A stretch of DNA of 64,000 nucleotides from Streptomyces sp. NRRL F-525 (GTDB lineage Bacteria; Actinomycetota; Actinomycetes; Streptomycetales; Streptomycetaceae), in NCBI RefSeq assembly GCF_000716605.1, contig NZ_JNXE01000032.1:47534-111533 (forward strand), read 5' to 3'. Position numbers and translations under genes: made by a program. Positions within the stretch are counted from its first letter, which is position 1, and each line of letters opens with the position of its first letter. Positions 8,514-15,781 of the stretch are shown here, piece after piece. The notes under the pieces are model-generated. The model worked only from the letters and a program-made list of their open reading frames with translations, had not been told where the DNA came from and ran no database searches.

Positions 8514-8749
8514 TGCGCCCCTACCACCTGATCCCCGCCGTGCCCGCGCTGGCCCTGGTCCTCATGCCGTTCCTGCCGTTCGTGAACACCGACGGGCTGT
8601 GGTTCGGCCTGCCCCGGATGCTCGTGTGGGGCGCGGCATGGTGCGTGCTGTGCACCCCCGCACTGCTGCTGACGGAACGTCAAATGGCCCGCGAGGCAGC
8701 GGAGTCGACCGGGACAACCACCATCGCCGCCGAGGGGACCGACCAGTGA
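8513..8749 (+). CDS. DUF3311 small membrane protein
   Basis: This 78-residue protein has two hydrophobic segments (about residues 7-25 and 33-53) and matches the DUF3311 pattern of small proteins encoded directly before sodium:solute symporters. The GTG start shares its first base with the preceding stop codon, and the end overlaps the symporter start by four bases. It is probably an accessory subunit or assembly partner of the transporter, as often inferred for this family. Confidence 0.85.
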   Translation: MRPYHLIPAVPALALVLMPFLPFVNTDGLWFGLPRMLVWGAAWCVLCTPALLLTERQMAREAAESTGTTTIAAEGTDQ

Positions 8750-10194
8750 CGACCATCCTCATCATGACGTTCACCGGCATCGTGCTGATCGGCGTCCTCG
8801 GCTTCGCCGGCCGCCGCAAGCCCGCCGCCGACCTCTCCGAATGGGCGGTGGGCGGACGGAACTTCGGCGCGGTGAGCATGTGGTTCCTCCAGGCCGGCGA
8901 GGTGTTCACCACCTTCACCTTCCTCGGCATGGCGGGCCTCGCGTTCAGCGGCGGAGTGGCGGCCCTCTACGCCCTCCCGTACGTCCCCATCGGCTACATG
9001 GTCCTGTTCTTCCTCGCCAAGCGCCTCTGGTCGCTGGGCAAGGAGCGCGGCTACCTCACCCAGGGCGACTACCTGGAGGACCGCTACGACAGCAAACTGC
9101 TCGGCACGGTAGCGGCAGTCCTGGGCGTGGTCTTCGTCCTCCCCTACCTCCAACTCCAGATCACCGGGCTGGGGTTGATAGTCCAGCTGGTCACCGGCAA
9201 CTCGTCCTCCGGCACCCTCAGCATGATCATCGGCAGCGTGCTGGTCGTGGCCTTCGTCCTCTGGGCGGGCCTGCACGGCGTCGCGATGACGTCGTACTTC
9301 AAGGACGTCATCATGCTCGTCGTCCTGGGGGTACTCCTCGTCGCCATCCCCTCCCACTTCGCGGGCGGGGTCAGCGCGATGTTCCACCGCATCGACAAGC
9401 TCCACCCCGAGATGCTGACGATCCACGCGGGCCCAGCCGACCAAGTCTGGTTCACCACAAGCATGTTGGTCAGCGCGATCGGCGTAGGCCTGATGTGCCT
9501 CCCGCACGCCTGGCCCGCCGTGATGTCCGCCCGCGACCCCAAGGTCCTGCGCCGCAACTACACCTGGATGCCCCTCTACGAACTCTGCCTCCTGATGCCG
9601 ATCATCGTCGGCTTCGCAGCCATCCTGGTCCTCAAACCGGGTAGTTCGGCCAACGGCATCCTCCTGACCCTGAGCAAGCAGGTCCTGCCCGCGTGGGCGA
9701 CGGGCCTGGTGGTGATCGCGGCGATCGCGACGGCGATGGTCCCGGCGGCGGGCATCCTGATCGGCATCTCCTCCCTCGTGGCCCGCAACATCGCCCGCGT
9801 ACAGGGCGAACGCACCCAGTTCTGGATCAACCACGGCACGGTGGTGGCGGCGTGTGGCCTGTCCCTCCTCCTGGCGATCTTCCGCCCCGACCTGCTGGCC
9901 AACCTCCTCCTGCTCACCTACAGCGGCACGGTCCAACTCGCCCCCGCCATCGCCCTCGGCTTCCTGACGCGCCGCCCGGTGGGCAAGGTCCCGATCCTGG
10001 CGGGCCTGTTCGTGGGCGAACTGGCCGTCATCTGGCTGACGTTCTGGAACAAGGACCTGGCGGGCAACGTCAACGTGGGCCTGATAGGTCTGGCCGCGAA
10101 CCTGATCGTCCTGGCCCTCGCGACCCCCGCGGAACGCCTCCTGGCCCGCAGGACAACTCCTGACCCCGACAACCAAGTTGCGGTGACCGCATGA
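8746..10194 (+). CDS. Sodium:solute symporter family transporter
   Basis: This 482-residue membrane protein has about thirteen hydrophobic segments and the typical early segment with W-A-V-G-G-R-N-F followed by G-E-V-F-T-T-F-T-F-L-G. These are hallmarks of the SSS family, which couples Na+ entry to uptake of organic solutes. The GTG at 8746 overlaps the DUF3311 stop codon. The substrate is unknown; its position between an M20 hydrolase and an amidohydrolase suggests a peptide-like or N-acylated compound that is imported and then cleaved. Confidence 0.9.
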   Translation: MTTILIMTFTGIVLIGVLGFAGRRKPAADLSEWAVGGRNFGAVSMWFLQAGEVFTTFTFLGMAGLAFSGGVAALYALPYVPIGYMVLFFLAKRLWSLGKERGYLTQGDYLEDRYDSKLLGTVAAVLGVVFVLPYLQLQITGLGLIVQLVTGNSSSGTLSMIIGSVLVVAFVLWAGLHGVAMTSYFKDVIMLVVLGVLLVAIPSHFAGGVSAMFHRIDKLHPEMLTIHAGPADQVWFTTSMLVSAIGVGLMCLPHAWPAVMSARDPKVLRRNYTWMPLYELCLLMPIIVGFAAILVLKPGSSANGILLTLSKQVLPAWATGLVVIAAIATAMVPAAGILIGISSLVARNIARVQGERTQFWINHGTVVAACGLSLLLAIFRPDLLANLLLLTYSGTVQLAPAIALGFLTRRPVGKVPILAGLFVGELAVIWLTFWNKDLAGNVNVGLIGLAANLIVLALATPAERLLARRTTPDPDNQVAVTA

Positions 10195-11420
10195 ACAACT
10201 CCCCACCCAGTACGGTCTTCACAGGCGGCCTGCTCTTCGACGGCACCGGCACGGATCCCGCCCCCGCCGACGTGGTCGTGGCCGAAGGCCGCATAGTCGA
10301 CGTAGGAACAGGCCTGGACGGCGACACCCAAGTCGACTGCACAGGCCGCACGTTGCTCCCGGGCCTGTTCGACTGCCACGTCCACCTCACGCTCAACGGC
10401 ATAGGTTTGCTGGGGGCGTTGCAGAAGCCGTTCTCGTACCAGTTCTACGAGGCGGCGGTGAACCTGCGCCGCACCCTCGAAGCGGGCATCACCACGGTCC
10501 GCGACGCGGCCGGAGCCGACCTGGGCATCAAACAGGCAGTGGAGGACGGCCTGTTGACCGGCCCCCGCGTCCAGATCTCCATCGGCCTGATCACCCAGAC
10601 CGGCGGCCACGGCGACCCCTGGATGCCCTCGGGCCAGTGCGCCGGCCTCGCCGTACCGCACCCGGGCCGCCCACCCGCGCTCGCCGACGGCCCCGACGAA
10701 ATGCGCCGCACCGCCCGCACCCTGCTCCGCGCCGGTGCGGACGTCCTCAAGGTATGCACCACCGGCGGCGTCCTCTCCCCACGCGACGACCCCCGCCACA
10801 GCCAGTTCACCCCGGAGGAACTGGACATCCTGGTGACCGAGGCAACCGCCCAGGGCCGCTACGTCATGGCCCACGCCCAGGGCGCCGAGGGCATCAAGAA
10901 CGCCGTCCGAGCCGGAATCCGCTCCATAGAACACGGCATCCACCTGGACGACGAGGCAATAGACCTCATGCTGACCCGAGGTACCTGGCTGGTCCCCACC
11001 CTGATCGCCCCGGTATCGGTGATCCGAGCGGCCGAGTCCGGCATCGAGATCCCCGAAGCGATGCTCCGCAAGGCGAAGGAGGTAACCGAGGCCCACGCCA
11101 CCTCAGTACGCCGAGCAGCCGAGGCAGGCGTCCGCATAGCCATGGGAACGGACAGCGGAATCGGCCCGCACGGCACCAACCTGGACGAACTGCCGCTCAT
11201 GCAGGCCTGCGGCATGACCCCGGCCGAGGTCCTGGCAGCGACCACATCATCGGCGGCCCGCCTTCTGGGCTACGACGACCTGGGCACCGTAGAACCAGGC
11301 AACAGAGCAGACCTGGTGCTCGTCGAGGGCGACGCTTTGGACCTCACGGCGCTGCCTTCCAACGTGACAGAGGTATGGAAGGACGGAGTAAGGGCGGTAC
11401 GACAAAACACGGGGGACTGA
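10191..11420 (+). CDS. Amidohydrolase family protein (imidazolonepropionase/prolidase-like)
   Basis: This 409-residue metal-dependent hydrolase has the amidohydrolase TIM-barrel landmarks. These are F-D-C-H-V-H-L (metal His pair, about residue 63), K-V-C-T-T-G-G-V (candidate bridging Lys, about residue 187), H-A-Q-G and I-E-H-G (further metal His), and M-G-T-D-S-G (catalytic Asp, about residue 317). It is similar in layout to the Xaa-Pro dipeptidase and imidazolonepropionase-related group. It overlaps the symporter gene by four bases and closes the operon, so it probably takes the second hydrolytic step on the imported compound. Confidence 0.87.
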   Translation: MNNSPPSTVFTGGLLFDGTGTDPAPADVVVAEGRIVDVGTGLDGDTQVDCTGRTLLPGLFDCHVHLTLNGIGLLGALQKPFSYQFYEAAVNLRRTLEAGITTVRDAAGADLGIKQAVEDGLLTGPRVQISIGLITQTGGHGDPWMPSGQCAGLAVPHPGRPPALADGPDEMRRTARTLLRAGADVLKVCTTGGVLSPRDDPRHSQFTPEELDILVTEATAQGRYVMAHAQGAEGIKNAVRAGIRSIEHGIHLDDEAIDLMLTRGTWLVPTLIAPVSVIRAAESGIEIPEAMLRKAKEVTEAHATSVRRAAEAGVRIAMGTDSGIGPHGTNLDELPLMQACGMTPAEVLAATTSSAARLLGYDDLGTVEPGNRADLVLVEGDALDLTALPSNVTEVWKDGVRAVRQNTGD

Positions 11421-11428
11421 GGTCTTTT

Positions 11429-11500
11429 AGGGGCGCGGGGCTGTGTCGATTTGCGGCTCCGCCGCGTGGGCGCGCCCAGCCCCCACCCACCCGCAGCCAA
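11429..11500. repeat. Dispersed intergenic repeat, variant copy 3
   Basis: The segment begins AGGGGCGCGGGG like the other copies but continues CTGTGTCGATTTGCGGCTCC and on through a GCGGCTCCGCCGC hairpin before returning to a CAGCCCCCACCCACCCGCAGCC tail. It lies between the convergent ends of the amidohydrolase and the pseudokinase gene. The hairpin could serve as a transcription end for both. Confidence 0.6.
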
Positions 11501-11509
11501 AAACGAGAC

Positions 11510-12403
11510 CTATAGCCACCCAGCAAATTCCAGCAACAACTCAGCATCCCGAGGCCGCCCCACGCGCAGTGCCCGCACCCCCGACTCAACGGCCCGGAAC
11601 AACGTCCACCCCCGCAACCGCTCCTGATCCACATCCAAAGACTCAGCAAGTCGCTTGATCCGACGCCGAGTTGTGGACGCCCCCGAAGGCGTAGCAATCA
11701 AATCCTCAACCCGATCCCGAACCAACCGAGCCAGATCAAACGCACACTCACCCACAACCGGATCCGGCCCCACGGCCAGCCACGACACCCGCTCAGCAGC
11801 CAACACCTTGCTTTGCCGAAACGTCCCGTGCAGCAACCGAACCTCAGGCGGCGCAGCCACCAACGCCTCCCGAGCCTCCAACGCGGCCGAGACCAACGAA
11901 GCAACCTCCGCCCCACCGCTGTCCCGCATCACCCGCGCCTGCCGCCCCGTCCGCTCGGCCACAGTCTCAAACGCATGATCACCAGGCGGCTCCACCCACA
12001 ACCGCCGCAACGTCCCCGCCGCCTCCAGCAACGCCTTCGCCTCGGGCAACGACCGCACCGACACATCAGGATGCAACCGCTCCAGCACGAGCACACCCTC
12101 GGCGGCGAACGGCTCGACAAGCTGCACGGCACCCAGCCCACCCCACCGCGCCAGCGCGGCCCGCTCACTCTCCGGGCGGGCCCGACGCGGGGCCAACTTC
12201 AGCACGGCCGGGGTTCCATCAGCCCGCCGCACCAGCACAACGAGACTGCTGCGCCCGCCGGGAACCTGCACCCGCTCCACAGTCAACTCGCGTAGATCAA
12301 CGGCCTGTTGAGCCACCTCGGGCAGCTTCTCCAACCAGTCGTCACCGCTCGGTGCCGTCTCCCCGAGCGCCCTCACCAGACGCCGCGGCGGTTCGAAAGC
12401 CAT
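11510..12403 (-). CDS. Aminoglycoside phosphotransferase-fold protein, probable pseudokinase
   Basis: This 297-residue protein has the two-lobed APH/hydroxyurea-kinase layout. A Lys-containing N-lobe strand (A-V-L-K-L-A-P) precedes a C-lobe catalytic region. In active enzymes the catalytic loop reads H-G-D-x-x-x-x-N; here it is L-L-H-G-T-F-R-Q-S-K, so the catalytic Asp is Thr and the metal Asn is Lys. The later metal Asp of the W-L-A-I-D-P type is Gly (W-L-A-V-G-P-D-P). It is therefore unlikely to phosphorylate antibiotics and may be a binding or regulatory protein. It is transcribed alone, away from the DUF4439 gene by about 50 bases on the same strand. Confidence 0.78.
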   Translation of the reverse strand: MAFEPPRRLVRALGETAPSGDDWLEKLPEVAQQAVDLRELTVERVQVPGGRSSLVVLVRRADGTPAVLKLAPRRARPESERAALARWGGLGAVQLVEPFAAEGVLVLERLHPDVSVRSLPEAKALLEAAGTLRRLWVEPPGDHAFETVAERTGRQARVMRDSGGAEVASLVSAALEAREALVAAPPEVRLLHGTFRQSKVLAAERVSWLAVGPDPVVGECAFDLARLVRDRVEDLIATPSGASTTRRRIKRLAESLDVDQERLRGWTLFRAVESGVRALRVGRPRDAELLLEFAGWL

Positions 12404-12454
12404 GCGCGAGTTGTTCCCTTCCTACGGTCCTGCGGTCTTGCGTCCCGGTGCGGA

Positions 12455-12919
12455 TCACGCCGTGGGTGTCGCCGGGGCCGTGGGGGTCGCGGCCCGCTCG
12501 GCGAGACCAGGGAAGGGTACGCTCCCGCCGCGCCAGCGCACCGCGCGGACCGCCGCTTCCCGCAGCGCCTCCGCGGCCGTACCGCGCACCCCGCCCGTGG
12601 ACGCCCGCACGAGGTCGGAGTAGACCCCGGCGACCCGGTCCTCCAGCTCCGCGGCCAGCTGTACGGCCGCCGCCGAGTCCGGCACCGCGAACGGCAGCGC
12701 GTACGCGGCGGACGCGGCCACGGGCGTGCCGCCCAGGTCCCGCACCTCGCGGACCAGCGCGTCACGCCGGGCGCGATGGGCGTCGTAGGCCGCCTTGGCC
12801 TCGATCCGTCGGCCCTCGCGGATACGCCCGCCGACGACGCCGTAGCCGTACACCGCCGCGTGCTCGGCGGCCAACGCGGCCTGCAGCGCGGTCAGTTCCG
12901 CGGCCTTCTCCTCGCTCAC
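12455..12919 (-). CDS. Ferritin-like DUF4439 protein
   Basis: This 154-residue helical protein begins with A-L-Q-A-A-L-A-A-E-H-A-A-V-Y-G-Y, an E-x-x-H-type helix of the ferritin-like four-helix fold. It continues through R-R-D-A-L-V-R-E-V, consistent with DUF4439. Metal binding is possible but not proven. The GTG start overlaps the stop of the upstream lipoprotein gene (GTGA), so the two are co-translated and probably form a functional pair at the inner face of, or attached to, the membrane. Confidence 0.8.
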   Translation of the reverse strand: MSEEKAAELTALQAALAAEHAAVYGYGVVGGRIREGRRIEAKAAYDAHRARRDALVREVRDLGGTPVAASAAYALPFAVPDSAAAVQLAAELEDRVAGVYSDLVRASTGGVRGTAAEALREAAVRAVRWRGGSVPFPGLAERAATPTAPATPTA

Positions 12920-13431
12920 TTGGCACCCTCCGTCAGCAGATACGCGTGCGCGGCCCCCGCGGCCGCCACCGAGGCCAGCAGCCGGGCCAGTTCACCGGGC
13001 AGATCGAGCAGCGCCTTGGCCCGCCGGTCGGCGAGACCCCGCTCGGCGGCGGCCAGGTCGGCGAGGGCATCGCTCGGGGTCGCGGGTACGGCCGTAGCGG
13101 ACGCCGACGGCGAGGCAGTCGCCGTAGCGGACGGTGTCGAGCTGCTGCCGCCGAAGGCCGTCGCGTGCCGTACGACCTCCGCCCGCAGCGGGTCCAGGCG
13201 CTCCGCCAGCGTCGGGTGCGCGGCGAGGACGGCGTCGTAGTGCAGGAGGAGGGTTTCGCTGTCGGCGGCCGCACGCGCGCGTGCGCGTTCGGCGGCGGAC
13301 TCGCTGCCGCCCGTGGTCCCGGAGTCGTCGCCGGTGGAACAGCCCACCAGGAGAGCGGCACCGGCGGCCGAGACGAGCAGGCTCCTTCTACGCGGTCCCA
13401 GAAGGGTGCGCGGAGGCGGGGGGAACGGCAC
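12916..13431 (-). CDS. Putative lipoprotein with helical body
   Basis: This 171-residue protein has a twin-Arg-like signal (R-R-R-S-L-L-V) and a lipobox L-L-V-G-C with Cys31, so it should be exported and lipid-anchored. The mature part is Ala-rich and helical with a Ser/Thr/Ala linker in the middle. Its function is unknown. It is coupled to the DUF4439 gene by overlapping stop and start codons. Confidence 0.75.
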   Translation of the reverse strand: MPFPPPPRTLLGPRRRSLLVSAAGAALLVGCSTGDDSGTTGGSESAAERARARAAADSETLLLHYDAVLAAHPTLAERLDPLRAEVVRHATAFGGSSSTPSATATASPSASATAVPATPSDALADLAAAERGLADRRAKALLDLPGELARLLASVAAAGAAHAYLLTEGAK

Positions 13432-13740
13432 GGCAGATCGTCCTCGGGGGCTCGTACGAACGAAAAGGCGAGAAGGGCGACGCGGCCCGTGATCACGGTA
13501 CCCGCGGAAGCCCCCGACTCATGTCACCGGCTCGTGGGCCACCCCCAGGGGCGCGGGGAACGGCGCGATCGGCCCCCCACCGACCCGCACCCGCCAGACC
13601 ACCGCAACCACCCGAGCCCAAAGGCGCCCCACCCCACCGCCGGAGGCACCCGTGGACGGCAACACACCCCGGGACCGGATACCCTTTGACCAGACACGCG
13701 CCCTACCCACAACAGCACACGCGGCCGAGGAGTCACCCGG
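13432..13740. other. Intergenic region between the lipoprotein gene and rimP
   Basis: This 309-base divergent gap contains one dispersed repeat copy at 13547-13574 and no credible coding frame. It must hold the start signals for the minus-strand lipoprotein pair and for the rimP-nusA-infB operon. A purine-rich GAGGAG at 13728-13733 is the rimP ribosome-binding site. Confidence 0.5.
13547..13574. repeat. Dispersed intergenic repeat, copy 4
   Basis: The bases begin AGGGGCGCGGGGAACGGCGC and continue GATCGGCC. They differ from copy 1 at three positions. Unlike the other copies this one is upstream of a gene start (rimP) and not near a gene end. Confidence 0.6.
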
Positions 13741-14265
13741 ATGAGCACGACCCAGAGCGAGAGGCTGCGAGAACTGCTGGAACCGCTCGTCGGCTCCCAG
13801 GGACTCGATCTCGAAGAGGTCGCGGTGGACTCCGTAGGACGCAAGCGGGTGCTGCGCGTGGTCGTCGATTCCGACTCCGGCGCTGATCTGGACCAGATCG
13901 CCGATGTGAGCCGCGCGCTCTCGGCGAAGCTCGACGAGACCGACGCGATGGGTGCGGGCGAGTACACCCTGGAGGTCGGGACCCCCGGTGCCGAGCGCGA
14001 GCTCACCGAACACCGTCACTACGTCCGCGCCACCGACCGGCTGGTGAAGTTCCAGCTGGCCGAGAGCGGTGAGCTGGTCGCCCGGATCCTCAAGGTGGAC
14101 GACGACGGCATCGACGTCGAGGTGCCCGGCGTGAAGGGGCGCAAGCCCACCGCCAAGCGGCTCGCCTTCGCGGACGTCGTCAAGGCCCGCGTCCAGGTCG
14201 AGTTCAACCGCAAGAGCAAGAACGACGACATCGAAGACAACGAAGAGAACGCAGAGGAGGCGTAG
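13741..14265 (+). CDS. rimP: Ribosome maturation factor RimP
   Basis: RimP helps assemble the 30S ribosomal subunit. The 174-residue protein has the family N-domain opening ([19 protein letters not shown]), the [11 protein letters not shown] segment, and [12 protein letters not shown]. It ends in an acidic tail. GAGGAG lies about eight bases before the ATG. It sits two bases ahead of nusA in the conserved rimP-nusA-ylxR-infB order, which links ribosome assembly, transcription antitermination and initiation. Confidence 0.96.
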   Translation: MSTTQSERLRELLEPLVGSQGLDLEEVAVDSVGRKRVLRVVVDSDSGADLDQIADVSRALSAKLDETDAMGAGEYTLEVGTPGAERELTEHRHYVRATDRLVKFQLAESGELVARILKVDDDGIDVEVPGVKGRKPTAKRLAFADVVKARVQVEFNRKSKNDDIEDNEENAEEA

Positions 14266-14267
14266 CC

Positions 14268-15266
14268 GTGGACATCGACATGAGTGCCCTGCGGGGCTTG
14301 GTGCGGGAGAAGGAGATCTCCTTCGACCTGCTGGTCGAGGCGATCGAGTCGGCGCTCCTCATCGCCTACCACCGCACCGAGGGAAGCCGCCGCCACGCGC
14401 GCGTGAAGCTCGACCGGGAGACCGGTCATGTGACCGTGTGGGCGAAGGAGGACCCCGAGGACCTGGAGGAGGGGCAGGAGGCGCGCGAGTTCGACGACAC
14501 CCCGTCCGACTTCGGGCGGATCGCCGCCACCACCGCCAAGCAGGTCATCCTGCAGCGCCTGCGGGACGCGCAGGACGACGCGACGCTCGGCGAGTACGCG
14601 GGCCGCGAGGGCGACATCGTCACCGGAGTCGTCCAGCAGGGCCGCGACCCGAAGAACGTGCTCGTCGACATCGGCAAGCTGGAGGCCATCCTGCCGGTGC
14701 AGGAGCAGGTCCCCGGCGAGACGTACCCGCACGGGATGCGCCTTCGGTCGTATGTCGTCCGGGTGGCGAAGGGTGTGCGCGGTCCGTCCGTGACGCTGTC
14801 CCGTACGCATCCCAATCTGGTGAAGAAGCTGTTCGCCATGGAGGTGCCGGAGATCGCCGACGGTTCGGTGGAGATCGCCGCCATCGCGCGCGAGGCCGGC
14901 CACCGTACGAAGATCGCCGTCCGCTCCACCCGCAGCGGTCTGAACGCCAAGGGCGCCTGCATCGGCCCCATGGGCGGTCGGGTGCGCGCGGTGATGGGCG
15001 AGCTGAGCGGCGAGAAGATCGACATCGTCGACTGGTCGGACGACCCGGCCGAGATGGTCGCCAACGCGCTCTCCCCGGCGCGGGTCTCCAAGGTCGAGGT
15101 GGTGGACCTCGCGGCCCGCTCCGCGCGCGTGACGGTGCCGGACTACCAGCTGTCCCTGGCGATCGGCAAGGAAGGGCAGAATGCCCGGCTCGCGGCCCGC
15201 CTGACGGGGTGGCGCATCGACATCCGTCCGGACACCGAACAGCCGTCCGACCAGGCAGGGGAATAG
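14268..15266 (+). CDS. nusA: Transcription termination/antitermination factor NusA
   Basis: NusA binds RNA polymerase and nascent RNA and modulates pausing, termination and antitermination. The 332-residue length is the short actinobacterial form without the C-terminal acidic repeats. The N-terminal polymerase-binding domain (about residues 1-110) is followed by an S1 domain and by two KH domains. Signatures include [13 protein letters not shown] (residues 225-238) and [16 protein letters not shown] near residue 300. Translation starts at GTG 14268. Confidence 0.97.
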   Translation: MDIDMSALRGLVREKEISFDLLVEAIESALLIAYHRTEGSRRHARVKLDRETGHVTVWAKEDPEDLEEGQEAREFDDTPSDFGRIAATTAKQVILQRLRDAQDDATLGEYAGREGDIVTGVVQQGRDPKNVLVDIGKLEAILPVQEQVPGETYPHGMRLRSYVVRVAKGVRGPSVTLSRTHPNLVKKLFAMEVPEIADGSVEIAAIAREAGHRTKIAVRSTRSGLNAKGACIGPMGGRVRAVMGELSGEKIDIVDWSDDPAEMVANALSPARVSKVEVVDLAARSARVTVPDYQLSLAIGKEGQNARLAARLTGWRIDIRPDTEQPSDQAGE

Positions 15267-15356
15267 ATCTCGGCCGCGAGTGGCTTAGATCACGACAACA
15301 ACCGTTCGATTCTTCCCCCGAAGGGGTGAGGTCGGTGCGGGGAGGTAGACTTAGCA

Positions 15357-15635
15357 GTGTCTGGCCGGACGCGAGCCCGCGCATGCCCTGAACGCACCTG
15401 TGTGGGGTGCCGGGAGCGAGCGGCCAAGAAGGAACTGCTGCGGATCGTGGCGGTCGAGGGCGAATGCGCTCCCGATCATCGCGGTACGCTGCCCGGCCGG
15501 GGCGCGTATCTGCACCCCGCCCTGGTCTGTCTCGACCTGGCGGTACGCCGCCGGGCGTTCCCACGGGCGCTGCGTGCCCAGGGAGCGCTCGACACAAAGG
15601 CGTTGCGCCTCTACGTCGAGCAGGCGACACAGTAA
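15357..15635 (+). CDS. ylxR: YlxR (DUF448) RNA-binding family protein
   Basis: This 92-residue basic protein has the DUF448 hallmarks C-V-G-C-R near residue 15 and G-R-G-A-Y-L-H-P near residue 47. In other bacteria YlxR proteins bind nucleic acid and have been tied to transcription and ribosomal functions. It starts at GTG 15357. It lies between nusA and infB as in most Gram-positive genomes. Confidence 0.92.
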   Translation: MSGRTRARACPERTCVGCRERAAKKELLRIVAVEGECAPDHRGTLPGRGAYLHPALVCLDLAVRRRAFPRALRAQGALDTKALRLYVEQATQ

Positions 15636-15699
15636 GAGCGAGTCGTACGGAACCTCCGTGCGGCCCGGTATTCCGCGAGTTGGAAGTAGGTCGAGATTG

Positions 15700-15768
15700 C
15701 GATGAGCACTCGATGAGCACGCGATGAGTACGCCCATGAAGTAGCGACGGTCCGGACGCACCCGGACC
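15700..15768 (+). promoter_or_regulatory. infB leader with three chained micro-ORFs and a hairpin
   Basis: Three 11-base tandem units (CGATGAGCACT, CGATGAGCACG, CGATGAGTACG; 15700-15732) create three tiny reading frames: M-S-T-R-stop (15702-15716), M-S-T-R-stop (15713-15727) and M-S-T-P-M-K-stop (15724-15744). Each overlaps the next by ATGA. A hairpin with arms GGTCCGG (15749-15755) and CCGGACC (15762-15768) follows. The infB ribosome-binding site AAGGAG starts four bases later. The layout suggests translation-dependent control of IF-2 synthesis; this is inference. Confidence 0.5.
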
Positions 15769-15781
15769 TAAAAGGAGCGAA

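Noticed and set aside
11510..12403. Aminoglycoside resistance gene
   Set aside because: The fold fits, but the catalytic and metal-binding residues are lost, so a resistance call would be misleading.
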